A stretch of 64,000 nucleotides of DNA from Brevibacillus ruminantium (GCF_023746555.1 NZ_CP098755.1:4410001-4474000), one strand, 5' to 3'. Shown: positions 27,424 to 35,932, numbered from the stretch's first letter. Program-made: numbers and translations. Notes: generated by a model not told the origin, from the letters alone.

Positions 27424-28807
27424 CGACCACACCTCCGTATTTTCGCATGAGCAGACTCAATCCAGCAGCCAGGCCGAGTAAAACGGCGGCGAATAAATAG
27501 ACGGAGCGGACGCCCATCCAGTCAGCCAGACCGCCCATGAGCAGTACCGACACGCCAAAGGTAACTGAATCCAGCGTCCCTTTTGCCGAGAGAACCAGCG
27601 GCAGAGAGCCGGCCGGAATCTCTTCCTGGATCATCGTCTGCTTGGCTACCAACTGCATCTGATAAAACGGCCCCAGGAGAAAAGAGAGCAGAAGTGATCC
27701 CCATGTCCATGTGCTGAAACCAAACAAAAGGGTGATCAAACCGCTGGCGAGGATCCCAAGAGCAACTGCATTGGGAAGCCGGGAGCGCATCCGATTGGCC
27801 AATGCGACAACCAACGCCCCTCCGGCAATCGCGCCGAGCATATAGGCAGCATTGATGTACCCCCACCACTCTTCTCCTTTTCCCAGAATGTTCAGCACAT
27901 AGGGAAGCAGAATCGCAGCCATCCACACAGCGCCTGCCAAGCCTTCCAGCACCTCCATCAGGACGAGCAGACGAACCCTGCGCCGTTTCCAGATTAACCA
28001 CCAGCCAGTGGCCCACGCTTCCTTCCCACTGTGTTCCTGCCCGGCTTGGTCTACCACTGCTGACAGACCGTCTACAGCCACGTGGTCGCTTGCCCCTGCT
28101 TTTCCTGCCTCGCAACTGCTGTATCCTGCCTCTTTCTTTCCTGCCATGCTTCCCTTTGCCTTGTCGTCTCTTGCCACGTTTTCTTTTTCATCTGCAAGCT
28201 CTCTGACCGGCCCCGTGCTGCCCGTATCTTTACCCAGCGGCAAAATGGCGAGAGTCGCCAGCACGAAGGCCCCAAAGGTGGCCAAAAGCACATTAGCATA
28301 TCCGAGCCACGCCACGAAAAGCCCGCCCGCGGCCCAACCGGCAAATTGAACAGTCTGATCGGATGCGGCCAGCATACCGTTTGCTTTCACCAAGCCTTCA
28401 CGGGAAACCAAGCCCGGGACAAGCGCATTGCGCGCGGGCAACGCCCATCCGTCCAAAAACGCTGTCACAAATACAAAACCCAGCACCAAAGACAAGTCCT
28501 GCCCGCTTAAAAGCTGATTCTCACCGCCCGCAAACGCTAAAAAAATGGCCAAAAGCCCGAGAAGAATCGTCTTCCCTGCTTGTGATAACAGCAAAGCCCG
28601 GGTCAGAGACACGCGCTGAAACAGGAATGGAGCCAACAGACCGCTTACCGTTTGCGCGATGACAAACATTATCGGGACGGCACCTGTGTAAAAGGAGGAG
28701 CCTGTCGAGTGGTAGACAGCGGAAATAACCGCGACAATATAAAACACATCGCCTGTATTGGCCAAAGACTGCCCCAGAAAGAGCAGCCAAAAGCTTTTTT
28801 TGAACAT
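27392..28807 (-). CDS. MFS efflux transporter with a long central loop
   Basis: 471 residues from the ATG at 28807, whose GGAGG ribosome site lies in the leader stem (see that entry). Twelve predicted membrane helices in two halves; the first half resembles MFS pumps of the MdtG/enterobactin-exporter kind. The cytoplasmic loop between helices 6 and 7 is unusually long, about 75 hydrophilic residues with many Lys, Ala, Gly and Glu. The substrate is unknown. It follows another MFS gene and an ABC exporter on the same strand. An earlier in-frame ATG at 28852 would add 15 residues, but it has no ribosome site. Confidence 0.88.
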   Translation of the reverse strand: MFKKSFWLLFLGQSLANTGDVFYIVAVISAVYHSTGSSFYTGAVPIMFVIAQTVSGLLAPFLFQRVSLTRALLLSQAGKTILLGLLAIFLAFAGGENQLLSGQDLSLVLGFVFVTAFLDGWALPARNALVPGLVSREGLVKANGMLAASDQTVQFAGWAAGGLFVAWLGYANVLLATFGAFVLATLAILPLGKDTGSTGPVRELADEKENVARDDKAKGSMAGKKEAGYSSCEAGKAGASDHVAVDGLSAVVDQAGQEHSGKEAWATGWWLIWKRRRVRLLVLMEVLEGLAGAVWMAAILLPYVLNILGKGEEWWGYINAAYMLGAIAGGALVVALANRMRSRLPNAVALGILASGLITLLFGFSTWTWGSLLLSFLLGPFYQMQLVAKQTMIQEEIPAGSLPLVLSAKGTLDSVTFGVSVLLMGGLADWMGVRSVYLFAAVLLGLAAGLSLLMRKYGGVVVAQEKGKRLA

Positions 28808-28814
28808 GCCAAAG

Positions 28815-28893
28815 AAACCTCCTGTCGGTCTTCCAAACAAAGTGTTGTACATATTTCTACTTTTGTCTGGGTGAACAAGCTGACAGGAGGTTT
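28815..28893 (-). promoter_or_regulatory. Leader able to hide the MFS ribosome site in a 12-bp stem
   Basis: AAACCTCCTGTC (28815-28826) and GACAGGAGGTTT (28882-28893) are perfect complements, 55 bases apart. In the minus-strand transcript the distal arm contains the GGAGG of the MFS gene, and the proximal arm is its exact complement. A promoter maps just upstream (28938-28966). Confidence 0.65.
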
Positions 28894-28937
28894 ACAATGG
28901 ACAAATGCTCCTTTCACGTACCGAGTTATGTACCGCT

Positions 28938-28966
28938 ATCTTACCCGATCAGGTACCTTCTTGCAA
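28938..28966 (-). promoter_or_regulatory. Possible promoter of the second MFS gene
   Basis: TTGCAA (28961-28966), 17 bases, TAAGAT (28938-28943) on the minus strand. It overlaps the 3' end of the preceding MFS gene and would give a leader of about 124 bases. Confidence 0.5.
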
Positions 28967-30157
28967 GACTCCCTTTTTCCGGAAATAACTGAAGTAGACC
29001 CAACCGGCATTGATCAAAAGGAAGGCACTTGTCATATAAAACACGCCGTTAATACTCACATAGCCGGCCAAAAATCCGCCGATCATCGGACCCAGCATGC
29101 TTCCGATGCTGACGAAGCTGTTGTTGTAGCCATACACCCTGCTCACCATATGAGAAGGGGTGGCGCGCCGCAGCAGCGCATTGACCGAAGGCAGCAAGCC
29201 TCCGAGCGACAAGCCCAGCAGGAAACGGAGCAGAACCAACTGCCAGACCGCCGAGACCATGCCCTGCGGGATAAAGAGAATGCCGGCGATCAACAGACAG
29301 CCGAGCAACACTTTTTGCGAGCCAAATCGGTCGCCGAAGCGGCCCAGATGCGGGGCTGCCAGTACATTGGCCGTCCCCATCGCCGCCTGCACAACCCCGG
29401 CCCAGAGCGCGACATTTCCCGCACTTCCCAACAGAATGCCAATGTAGATCGGCAAGATAGGAATGATGCTGAACAGCGCAAACTGGATCATGACGGTGAC
29501 AAAAAAGAGCACCGGCAGCTCTTTGGACGAAAAGATCATCCGGAAATCATCCCGCAGGCTGGTTCTCTCCTTTGCCGGAGGCGGGACAAAGTTCTCTTTG
29601 ACGGTATACGTAATAATCAAAGTAGCCAGCAAAATCAAAGAGCCGGTCACGACAAAAATCATGCGAAAGCCGATGCGCGGCTCAAGCAATCCGCCAAACA
29701 GCGGACCCATGATCGAGCCTGCTGTAATAAAGGACTGCAGAAGCCCCTGCGCCCAGCCAATCTGCTCCTTTGGTGCGGAAGAGGCGACGAGCGCGGTACT
29801 GGCGGGAATAATCCCGCCTACCATCCCGTTTAAGAGCCTGAGACCCAGCAGCATCCACAGAGAACTGGCAAAGCCGGTTGCAGCAATAATCACTGACATG
29901 AAATAGCCGGAGCGCAAGATCATGATTTTCCGGCCGTATTTATCCGCCAGGTTGCCCCAGATGGGCGAAACCAGCCCTGCCGTCAAAAAGTTCGCACCGA
30001 AAATCACCCCGGCCCACGCTGTGACCTGATGCGGGTCCTCCACACCGAAGTCGCGTTGAATATACAAAGGCAGAAACGGCATGATCATGCTCATTGCCAT
30101 CATCACGATAAACAGTGCGCCGCACAGAACATACAGGTTGCGTCGCCACGGTTCCAT
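28949..30157 (-). CDS. MFS multidrug-type efflux transporter
   Basis: 402 residues with 12 predicted membrane helices. Motif A between helices 2 and 3 is GNLADKYGRK, and the motif C-like stretch in helix 5 is GSIMGPLFGGLL, marking a drug:H+ antiporter of the 12-helix type. The ATG at 30157 follows GGGAGGAG. It starts 21 bases after the ABC exporter gene, so the two should form an operon. Substrates are unknown. Confidence 0.9.
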   Translation of the reverse strand: MEPWRRNLYVLCGALFIVMMAMSMIMPFLPLYIQRDFGVEDPHQVTAWAGVIFGANFLTAGLVSPIWGNLADKYGRKIMILRSGYFMSVIIAATGFASSLWMLLGLRLLNGMVGGIIPASTALVASSAPKEQIGWAQGLLQSFITAGSIMGPLFGGLLEPRIGFRMIFVVTGSLILLATLIITYTVKENFVPPPAKERTSLRDDFRMIFSSKELPVLFFVTVMIQFALFSIIPILPIYIGILLGSAGNVALWAGVVQAAMGTANVLAAPHLGRFGDRFGSQKVLLGCLLIAGILFIPQGMVSAVWQLVLLRFLLGLSLGGLLPSVNALLRRATPSHMVSRVYGYNNSFVSIGSMLGPMIGGFLAGYVSINGVFYMTSAFLLINAGWVYFSYFRKKGVLQEGT

Positions 30158-30178
30158 TTGCCACTCCTCCCTTCTTTC

Positions 30179-31981
30179 TTACGAATCCAGTCCTGCCTCG
30201 CTAGTTACTCCGGATTCGCTTGAAGTGCCCAAATCCTGAACATTCCACAAATGATGATACACGCCTCTTTGTTCCAACAATTCCTCGTGCCGGCCCTGCT
30301 CCACGATTTGCCCTTCCTTCATCACCACAATTTTGTCGGCATGGGTGATCGTCGAGAGGCGGTGGGCCACGATGATCGTCGTTCTTCCTTTGGTCAAACG
30401 GGCCAGCGACTCCTGAATCATGTGTTCGGATTCAAGGTCAAGCGCTGAGGTGGCTTCATCCAGAATCAGAATTCCCGGATCTCGCAAAAAGACACGGGCA
30501 ATGGCAATGCGCTGCTTCTGGCCGCCGGACAGTTTGACCCCCCGCTCGCCCAGCTCTGTGTCATATCCCTGTGGCAAACCCATGATGAAATCGTGGGCAT
30601 TGGCTGCCTTCGCCGCTTCCATCACAGCCTGTTCATCAGCCTCTGGATTTCCCATCATGATATTGACCCGTGCTGATTCGCTGAACAGGATATTGTCCTG
30701 AAGCACCATGCCGATATGACTGCGCAGGTTTTGCTGCTTGAGATCGCGAACATCGACTCCATCAATCGTGATGCGCCCGTCGGTGACATCCCAGAAACGC
30801 GGCAGCAGGCTGATCAGGGAAGACTTTCCTCCCCCGGACATCCCGACGATCGCGACCGTCTCTCCCGGGTGGATGGTGAGATTGACCTTTTCCAGCACCA
30901 GGGGGCCTTCATCACGGTAACGGAACGAGACGTTTTCAAAGCGGACCTCTCCGCGAACGCGTCCTGTCTGCGGATCAACCGGCAGCACTCCCGCATTTGG
31001 TTTGTCGGTAATATCATAGGTTTCATCCAAAAACTCAAACATTCGATCCATGGAAGCCACAGCCTGCGTCAATGTCGTGGACGAATTGACCAGACGACGC
31101 AGGGGTGTGTACAGTCGATCCAAATAGGCATAAAACGCAACCAATGTCCCAATCGTCATCGTTTCATTGATCACCTGATACCCTGCATACGCGATGACCA
31201 GCAAGGGGGCAATATCCGTGATGGTGTTGACAACGGCAAAGGTATTGGCGTTCCAGCGCGTCAAGGCCAGGGCTTTTTTTAGGAAATGATTATTTTCCTT
31301 TGCAAATTCCTTGTTCTCATGCTCTTCGAGTGCAAAGCTGCGAATCATCGAAATGCCATTGACCCGCTCATGCAGATGACCCTGCAGCTTTGCCAGAGCA
31401 GCCGAACGCTCGCGGGTCAATTGGCGAAGTCTTTTGTAAAAATACTTGACCGAAAAGCCGTACAGCGGAAAGACCAGAATCGCGACGATCGTCAGCTCCG
31501 AATCCATATAGAGCATGACGGAAAGCGTCAAACCAATCGTGATCAAATCCAGCCACAAGTTCATCAGGCCGGTGTCGATAAAGCTCTTGGTCGACTCCAC
31601 GTCGTTGATGACCCGCGAGATGACCTCCCCTGTCTTGTGATTGTTGTAAAAGCGCATGGAGAGCCGCTGCAGGTGGTCAAACAGTTGATTGCGGATATCA
31701 AACAAAATGCGGCTGGACACCCACTGGGCAAAATACTGCCGATAGTATTCCACTGGAGCCCGAATTACAGTAAATACAAAGAAGGCTCCGCCCATCAGCC
31801 AGAACAAGTCTTTCAGCTTCTCTTCCTTGGGCAGCGGGCTGGGCAAAAGATCATCAATCACGTACTTGATGATCAGCGGCAGCAACAGCGGGATTGAAAA
31901 TTTGACAATCCCGATTAAAATCGTTCCGAAGATTTGCTTGGAATACGGTCTTACATACCTCAAGTAACGACGGATGCTCAA
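30179..31981 (-). CDS. ygaD: ABC exporter with fused permease and ATPase (YgaD-like)
   Basis: 600 residues, TTG start after AAAGGAG. Six membrane helices (about residues 15-310) precede the ATPase domain: Walker A GMSGGGKSSLI, Q-loop VLQDNILFSES, signature LSGGQKQRIAIARVF, Walker B ILILDEATSALD, and H-loop VAHRLST. It is an MsbA/BmrA-like homodimeric exporter. The position between ygaC and gsaB matches ygaD of B. subtilis. The transported compound is not known. It leads an operon with one MFS pump. Confidence 0.92.
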   Translation of the reverse strand: MSIRRYLRYVRPYSKQIFGTILIGIVKFSIPLLLPLIIKYVIDDLLPSPLPKEEKLKDLFWLMGGAFFVFTVIRAPVEYYRQYFAQWVSSRILFDIRNQLFDHLQRLSMRFYNNHKTGEVISRVINDVESTKSFIDTGLMNLWLDLITIGLTLSVMLYMDSELTIVAILVFPLYGFSVKYFYKRLRQLTRERSAALAKLQGHLHERVNGISMIRSFALEEHENKEFAKENNHFLKKALALTRWNANTFAVVNTITDIAPLLVIAYAGYQVINETMTIGTLVAFYAYLDRLYTPLRRLVNSSTTLTQAVASMDRMFEFLDETYDITDKPNAGVLPVDPQTGRVRGEVRFENVSFRYRDEGPLVLEKVNLTIHPGETVAIVGMSGGGKSSLISLLPRFWDVTDGRITIDGVDVRDLKQQNLRSHIGMVLQDNILFSESARVNIMMGNPEADEQAVMEAAKAANAHDFIMGLPQGYDTELGERGVKLSGGQKQRIAIARVFLRDPGILILDEATSALDLESEHMIQESLARLTKGRTTIIVAHRLSTITHADKIVVMKEGQIVEQGRHEELLEQRGVYHHLWNVQDLGTSSESGVTSEAGLDS

Positions 31982-32083
31982 GAATCCTCACTCCTTTTTG
32001 ACAATCCGTCAATCGTTTTCCTGTCGCGGCTGCTTGTGTTTCCTGTTTATATGAAACCCAGAAATCACGGTCAAACAAGGAAA

Positions 32084-32115
32084 TCCCTCCCCCGTCAACC
32101 GGGAAAGGGATTATT
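32084..32115 (-). terminator. Weak hairpin after the ygaC-like gene
   Basis: AATCCCTTTCCC pairs with GGGGGAGGGATT on the minus strand, overlapping the last codons of the gene. The following sequence is only moderately T-rich, so read-through into the ABC exporter gene is possible. Confidence 0.45.
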
Positions 32116-32647
32116 CCTCGTCCACACGCACAGAGAGGTAGCGCTCGTACCAGCGTTGGACAAAACCGTTTTGAAAGGGTCCTCGTCTGGCGCGCACCCA
32201 ATCCAGCACTTCCCGCAAGGCACCCTGTACCCGTTCGACAACGACAGGAGGATAATTCATCTGCTTGCCGTGCAAGAGAAATTCCTCTTCGTCGAGAATC
32301 GTGTACGTCATGTCGGGAAATACCTTTACATCTAAATCATAATCAATGTAGCTCAAAAGATTCCCTTTTAAACTGAACGGGGAACCGATGTTGCAATAGT
32401 AGTAAATGCCATCATCCCGAATCATGGCGATGGTATTAAACCACTGTCCGCGACCAAACGTGCAGATTGCCGGCTCACGTGTCCGCCACTCCCTGCCGTC
32501 AGACTCAGTCACTTTTACTCGATCGTTGCCGCCAATCACTACTGCATCGCTGGTATGGATAAGCGTCGTTTTATCCCAGATGCGATGCAGGGAGTGGTCG
32601 TGTTTATAGCTTTCAATGCGGATTATTGAGCCTGGAGCTGGCGACAT
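32111..32647 (-). CDS. ygaC: DUF402 nucleoside di-/triphosphatase (YgaC-like)
   Basis: 178 residues; B. subtilis YgaC has 176. The DUF402 fold is recognisable from the YYYCNIGSPF stretch, the IDYDLDVKVFPD acidic motif and the DEEEFLLHGKQMNYP region, which hold the divalent-metal ligands. Staphylococcal relatives hydrolyse nucleoside tri- and diphosphates (family knowledge). GGGGAGGG precedes the ATG. It lies directly upstream of ygaD, as in B. subtilis. Confidence 0.9.
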   Translation of the reverse strand: MSPAPGSIIRIESYKHDHSLHRIWDKTTLIHTSDAVVIGGNDRVKVTESDGREWRTREPAICTFGRGQWFNTIAMIRDDGIYYYCNIGSPFSLKGNLLSYIDYDLDVKVFPDMTYTILDEEEFLLHGKQMNYPPVVVERVQGALREVLDWVRARRGPFQNGFVQRWYERYLSVRVDEE

Positions 32648-32694
32648 GACCCTCCCCTTTCTTCTCTTCTCTTTTTGATTGGGGACAGTCTCCC

Positions 32695-33108
32695 TTAGGA
32701 AGAGAGCTTTTTGGAAAGTGTAACATATTTTTGCATCTCATAGCCAAGCGCATGGTAAAACGGGAGTACGCCCGGATTGTCTTGATTCACCATGATCAAG
32801 ACGCGGTTGACGCCTCTTTGCTTGAAGCGCTTCTCAATCGCTTCCACCAGCTTCCGGCCAATTCCAGAACCCTGAGCCTGCGGAAGAACTGCCAAACGGG
32901 AGAAATAAGCCCGTGTTCCGTCGATCGTTCCGACAACAACACCAACCACTTGGCTCTCTTGCTCCGCTACCATAACCAAATCGCTGTCCCATGCCAGTTG
33001 CTTGGCCAGATCGTTTAGCGACTCTGCTTCCTGCTCATCCAAACCGGTTTCCCGCCAGATACGCGTGATCGCCGAATAGTCACCGAGCCGAAACGGACGA
33101 ATCAACAT
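32695..33108 (-). CDS. GNAT-family N-acetyltransferase
   Basis: 137 residues from the ATG at 33108 (GAAGGAGG seven bases upstream); the longer frame adds an unlikely Arg-rich stretch. The acetyl-CoA motif is LAVLPQAQGSGIGRKLVEAI, and NPGVLPFYHALGYE follows near the end. This is the compact single-domain form resembling ribosomal-protein or small-amine acetyltransferases. The acceptor is unknown. It sits between fabL and ygaC on the same strand. Confidence 0.86.
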   Translation of the reverse strand: MLIRPFRLGDYSAITRIWRETGLDEQEAESLNDLAKQLAWDSDLVMVAEQESQVVGVVVGTIDGTRAYFSRLAVLPQAQGSGIGRKLVEAIEKRFKQRGVNRVLIMVNQDNPGVLPFYHALGYEMQKYVTLSKKLSS

Positions 33109-33297
33109 ACGTTGCCTCCTTCGATGCCTTCTTTTTCTATTGTACACCAAAATGGACAAGTTTGTCTTCGTATGAAGAAACGAAAGAGGGGAGAAGTCTC
33201 TTGCACCTATCCCCTCCGGCCCCTTTATGTAAGGATATTCAGCTCTTGTTTGGTCACTTTCATGAAAATCTTTTTTTCTTCATAAAAATGTTCGCGA

Positions 33298-34080
<783 letters not shown>

Positions 34081-34082
34081 CT

Positions 34083-34101
34083 ATTAATATCAGGTACTAA
34101 T
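34083..34101. promoter_or_regulatory. FapR-like operator upstream of fabL
   Basis: Read towards fabL the core TTAGTACCTGATATTAA (34084-34100) matches the known FapR-type site TTAGTACCTAGTCTTAA at 14 of 17 positions and is an imperfect palindrome. A TATAAT (34115-34120, minus strand) lies just upstream, placing the site a few bases after the expected transcription start. Confidence 0.7.
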
Positions 34102-34276
34102 ATTTCCGTTCTTTATTATACATGGCAGCGTGGGCAATTTCCACCCGCGAACCTTCGATCAGGATCTGCAGGCGGTAAGGATGGGAAGCAGATCGGACAG
34201 GCATACTATTTTTAACGACGTTTGGCAAAAAGATTTTGAGAAGAACACCGTAAAAGCAGGGAGGAGGCTTTCCTTT

Positions 34277-34501
34277 ATGTATATTGGTCGCGACTTTCCC
34301 CAATTAACCATGATTTCGCTGGACGAATGGGATCTGAATGAATTGCTTTTTTATCACCATGCCATGTCACAGCTAGCTGCCTATCTGAACGCCGAAGGGG
34401 CGAGCCTGCATGCCAAAATGATTCAGGAGCTAGAGTCTCGGGGCCCCATTGGGGATGACAGCGGAGGCTGGGATCACTCCTCCACCCCCATCTACGATTA
34501 A
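34277..34501 (+). CDS. Small soluble protein, function unknown
   Basis: 74 residues. GGGAGGAGG precedes the ATG by eight bases. It is acidic, apparently helical in the middle (DEWDLNELLFYHHAMSQLA) with a Gly/Asp/Ser-rich C-terminal tail, no Cys and no membrane helix. First of a row of short + strand genes between the divergent fabL and the convergent mutY. It occupies the place where B. subtilis has ygaB and sspE but resembles neither. Confidence 0.7.
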   Translation: MYIGRDFPQLTMISLDEWDLNELLFYHHAMSQLAAYLNAEGASLHAKMIQELESRGPIGDDSGGWDHSSTPIYD

Positions 34502-34528
34502 CCGGAGTCGAGAAAAGGAGGTGCTTTT

Positions 34529-34627
34529 ATGAAGACCAAAACGAAACAACTCGCGACAATTATCGCCATTATCGTGTTTAGCTTAGCAACCGGTGTGGGC
34601 TTCCTCTTCATGTTCTGGCGAAGCTGA
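34529..34627 (+). CDS. 32-residue single-helix membrane peptide
   Basis: The ATG at 34529 follows AAAAGGAGG at eight bases. A basic N-terminus (MKTKTKQ) is followed by one membrane helix (about residues 8-29) and ends FWRS. It begins 27 bases after the 74-residue gene, so the two are probably one transcript. Similar lone-helix peptides are common in spore formers; the role is unknown. Confidence 0.6.
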   Translation: MKTKTKQLATIIAIIVFSLATGVGFLFMFWRS

Positions 34628-34665
34628 CCGCTTCGCTCAATTCACCTCCAAAATGTAAAAACAAT

Positions 34666-34694
34666 TTGACAAAAACAGACGGATTCTTTATAGT
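34666..34694 (+). promoter_or_regulatory. Promoter of the 99-residue membrane protein gene
   Basis: TTGACA (34666-34671), 17 bases, TATAGT (34689-34694), about 40 bases before the ATG at 34735. Confidence 0.82.
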
Positions 34695-34734
34695 AATACT
34701 GTCAAAAACTTTTTACATTCTTGGAGGGATACGG

Positions 34735-35034
34735 ATGGCTCTCGCTGTAAAGATCTTGTTCTTGATTGCCGGCTTCTACCTGCTGAATCGCCTATTCCAC
34801 ATCGTTCGTCAGGAAAAGGGTGACGAGCGCTTGAAACGCGTTGCCGAGAGAGCCGGACTGGGCACTGTCAGCTTGTTCATTACCTGGAGCGGGGTGAACA
34901 CTTTGCTGCTCCTGCTTCAGATTGAATTGCCTGTGATCGGCGCCCACGCTGTGGTCAGCACTCCCGCTCTTTTGGGCACGACGGTCACCGTCTATCTGCT
35001 CCTCTTTGCCTACCATCATCGCAAGCTATCGTAA
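34735..35034 (+). CDS. Small three-helix membrane protein, function unknown
   Basis: 99 residues from the ATG at 34735 (TTGGAGGG upstream). Helices are predicted at about residues 2-18, 42-62 and 75-93, with a charged loop (RQEKGDERLKRVAERAG) after the first. A near-consensus promoter lies immediately upstream. I recognise no family. Confidence 0.72.
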   Translation: MALAVKILFLIAGFYLLNRLFHIVRQEKGDERLKRVAERAGLGTVSLFITWSGVNTLLLLLQIELPVIGAHAVVSTPALLGTTVTVYLLLFAYHHRKLS

Positions 35035-35140
35035 CCGCTTTGGTCACCCAAGGACCAACTGCCCCAAAAGAATCCTGCACCGCACTGAACGGCGATTATT
35101 ATCAGAAAATACTTTCTTTTCTTTTTCAGATAAAAAGCTC

Positions 35141-35169
35141 TTTACAATAAGAAAAAAAAGCCATATTCT
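35141..35169 (+). promoter_or_regulatory. Promoter of the 31-residue peptide gene
   Basis: TTTACA (35141-35146), 17 bases, TATTCT (35164-35169). Confidence 0.65.
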
Positions 35170-35218
35170 AAGAGTACGATTTTTTCAAAACCATTTTCAG
35201 GAAAGGAGGCTGTACATC

Positions 35219-35314
35219 ATGATCATCGTAGATATGGTAAATGCTGCAGTTCTTGCTACTACACCAAATCCAACAACTTCATATGGCAACGCCTCCTGGA
35301 CGAACGAATGGTAA
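35219..35314 (+). CDS. 31-residue peptide, function unknown
   Basis: The ATG at 35219 lies nine bases after GGAAAGGAGG. It has its own promoter (35141-35169) and a terminator 50 bases after the stop, so it appears to be a complete single-gene unit. The N-terminal half is hydrophobic (MIIVDMVNAAVLA) and the C-terminal half polar and aromatic (PTTSYGNASWTNEW). There is no Cys and no adjacent modification enzyme. It could be a signal, a toxin or a small regulatory peptide; nothing in the sequence decides. Confidence 0.55.
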   Translation: MIIVDMVNAAVLATTPNPTTSYGNASWTNEW

Positions 35315-35363
35315 CATCGTAAGAATTTCGTTTCTTACGTGTACCCTTAACTTCGTATACCAG

Positions 35364-35394
35364 ACCGCAGGCGTTGCAGCTTGCGGTTTTTTTG
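35364..35394 (+). terminator. Terminator after the 31-residue peptide gene
   Basis: An ACCGCAG arm pairs with TGCGGT (one bulge) and is followed by TTTTTTT. Confidence 0.82.
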
Positions 35395-35410
35395 TACCCT
35401 TTTTACGCCA

Positions 35411-35445
35411 AAAGACCGCAGGCCATCGTCAGCGGTCTTTTTTTA
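35411..35445 (+). terminator. Second, stronger terminator in tandem
   Basis: AAAGACCGC pairs perfectly with GCGGTCTTT around a 12-base loop and is followed by TTTTTTAT. It lies only 17 bases after the first and 34 bases before the next ATG, so it may also act as an attenuator for the YrzI-like genes. Confidence 0.85.
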
Positions 35446-35478
35446 TCCATTTTTTCCCTTGAGAGGAGGTGATTGAAG

Positions 35479-35634
35479 ATGGAATTCAACTTTTTGTTTT
35501 TCTCGGTCAAGATCGCGCGCGCAAACGAAAAGCAGCGCAACGTAGAGTATGCCTGTGAGAAATACCTGCAGGAACGTGCAGAGGCACAAGCCTTGCAAGC
35601 TGCACAGTACGCAGAATTTGCATTTCGCGGATAA
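35479..35634 (+). CDS. YrzI-like small protein, first copy
   Basis: 51 residues. GAGAGGAGG precedes the ATG. A short hydrophobic N-terminus with the pattern F-x-F-L-F-F-S-V-K-I is followed by a charged helix (ARANEKQRNVEYACEKYLQ). This layout, a hydrophobic FF(T/S)xxI start and an amphipathic charged remainder, is that of the YrzI family of small Bacillales proteins. The match is by pattern only. The function of the family is not settled. Confidence 0.65.
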   Translation: MEFNFLFFSVKIARANEKQRNVEYACEKYLQERAEAQALQAAQYAEFAFRG

Positions 35635-35671
35635 GCTTTGTTCCGCACCTACACATGAGGAGGGATGTAAA

Positions 35672-35737
35672 ATGGCCAACAAATTTCGGCGTCAGAAAAT
35701 GAGATTCACAGGAGTCAAATCGATAGAAGGCGGCTGA
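35672..35737 (+). CDS. 21-residue basic peptide between two YrzI-like genes
   Basis: The ATG at 35672 follows GAGGAGGG at seven bases. Its N-terminal half is strongly basic (MANKFRRQKMRF) and it ends in SIEGG. It lies 37 bases after the first YrzI-like gene and 36 before the second, each with its own strong ribosome site, so the three should be translated from one message. Confidence 0.55.
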   Translation: MANKFRRQKMRFTGVKSIEGG

Positions 35738-35773
35738 CTGAACAGAAAAATCCCTGTAGGAGGGGTCTAAATT

Positions 35774-35932
35774 ATGTACATTCCAATGATTTTTTTCACG
35801 ATCATTATTAAAAAGCGGGAGTATTCTCCTGAGGAAATCGAGGCGCGCTATCTCCAGGATCAGGCGATCAAAGAGTGGGAAGATAAGCGCATGTGGCATG
35901 AAGCCCAGCTTCCCGATTACGCCCGCTGGTAA
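35774..35932 (+). CDS. YrzI-like small protein, second copy
   Basis: 52 residues; TAGGAGGGG precedes the ATG. The N-terminus MYIPMIFFTIIIKKREYSPE closely follows the YrzI pattern (hydrophobic FFTITI then basic residues and a PEE/AEE turn), followed by an acidic helix and an aromatic end (LPDYARW). The hydrophobic start is long enough to touch or span the membrane. Confidence 0.7.
   Translation: MYIPMIFFTIIIKKREYSPEEIEARYLQDQAIKEWEDKRMWHEAQLPDYARW

Noticed and set aside
28652..29833. 393-residue + strand ORF across both MFS genes
   Set aside because: Antisense shadow of two transporters; composition is unlike a real protein (very rich in Gln, Arg and His).
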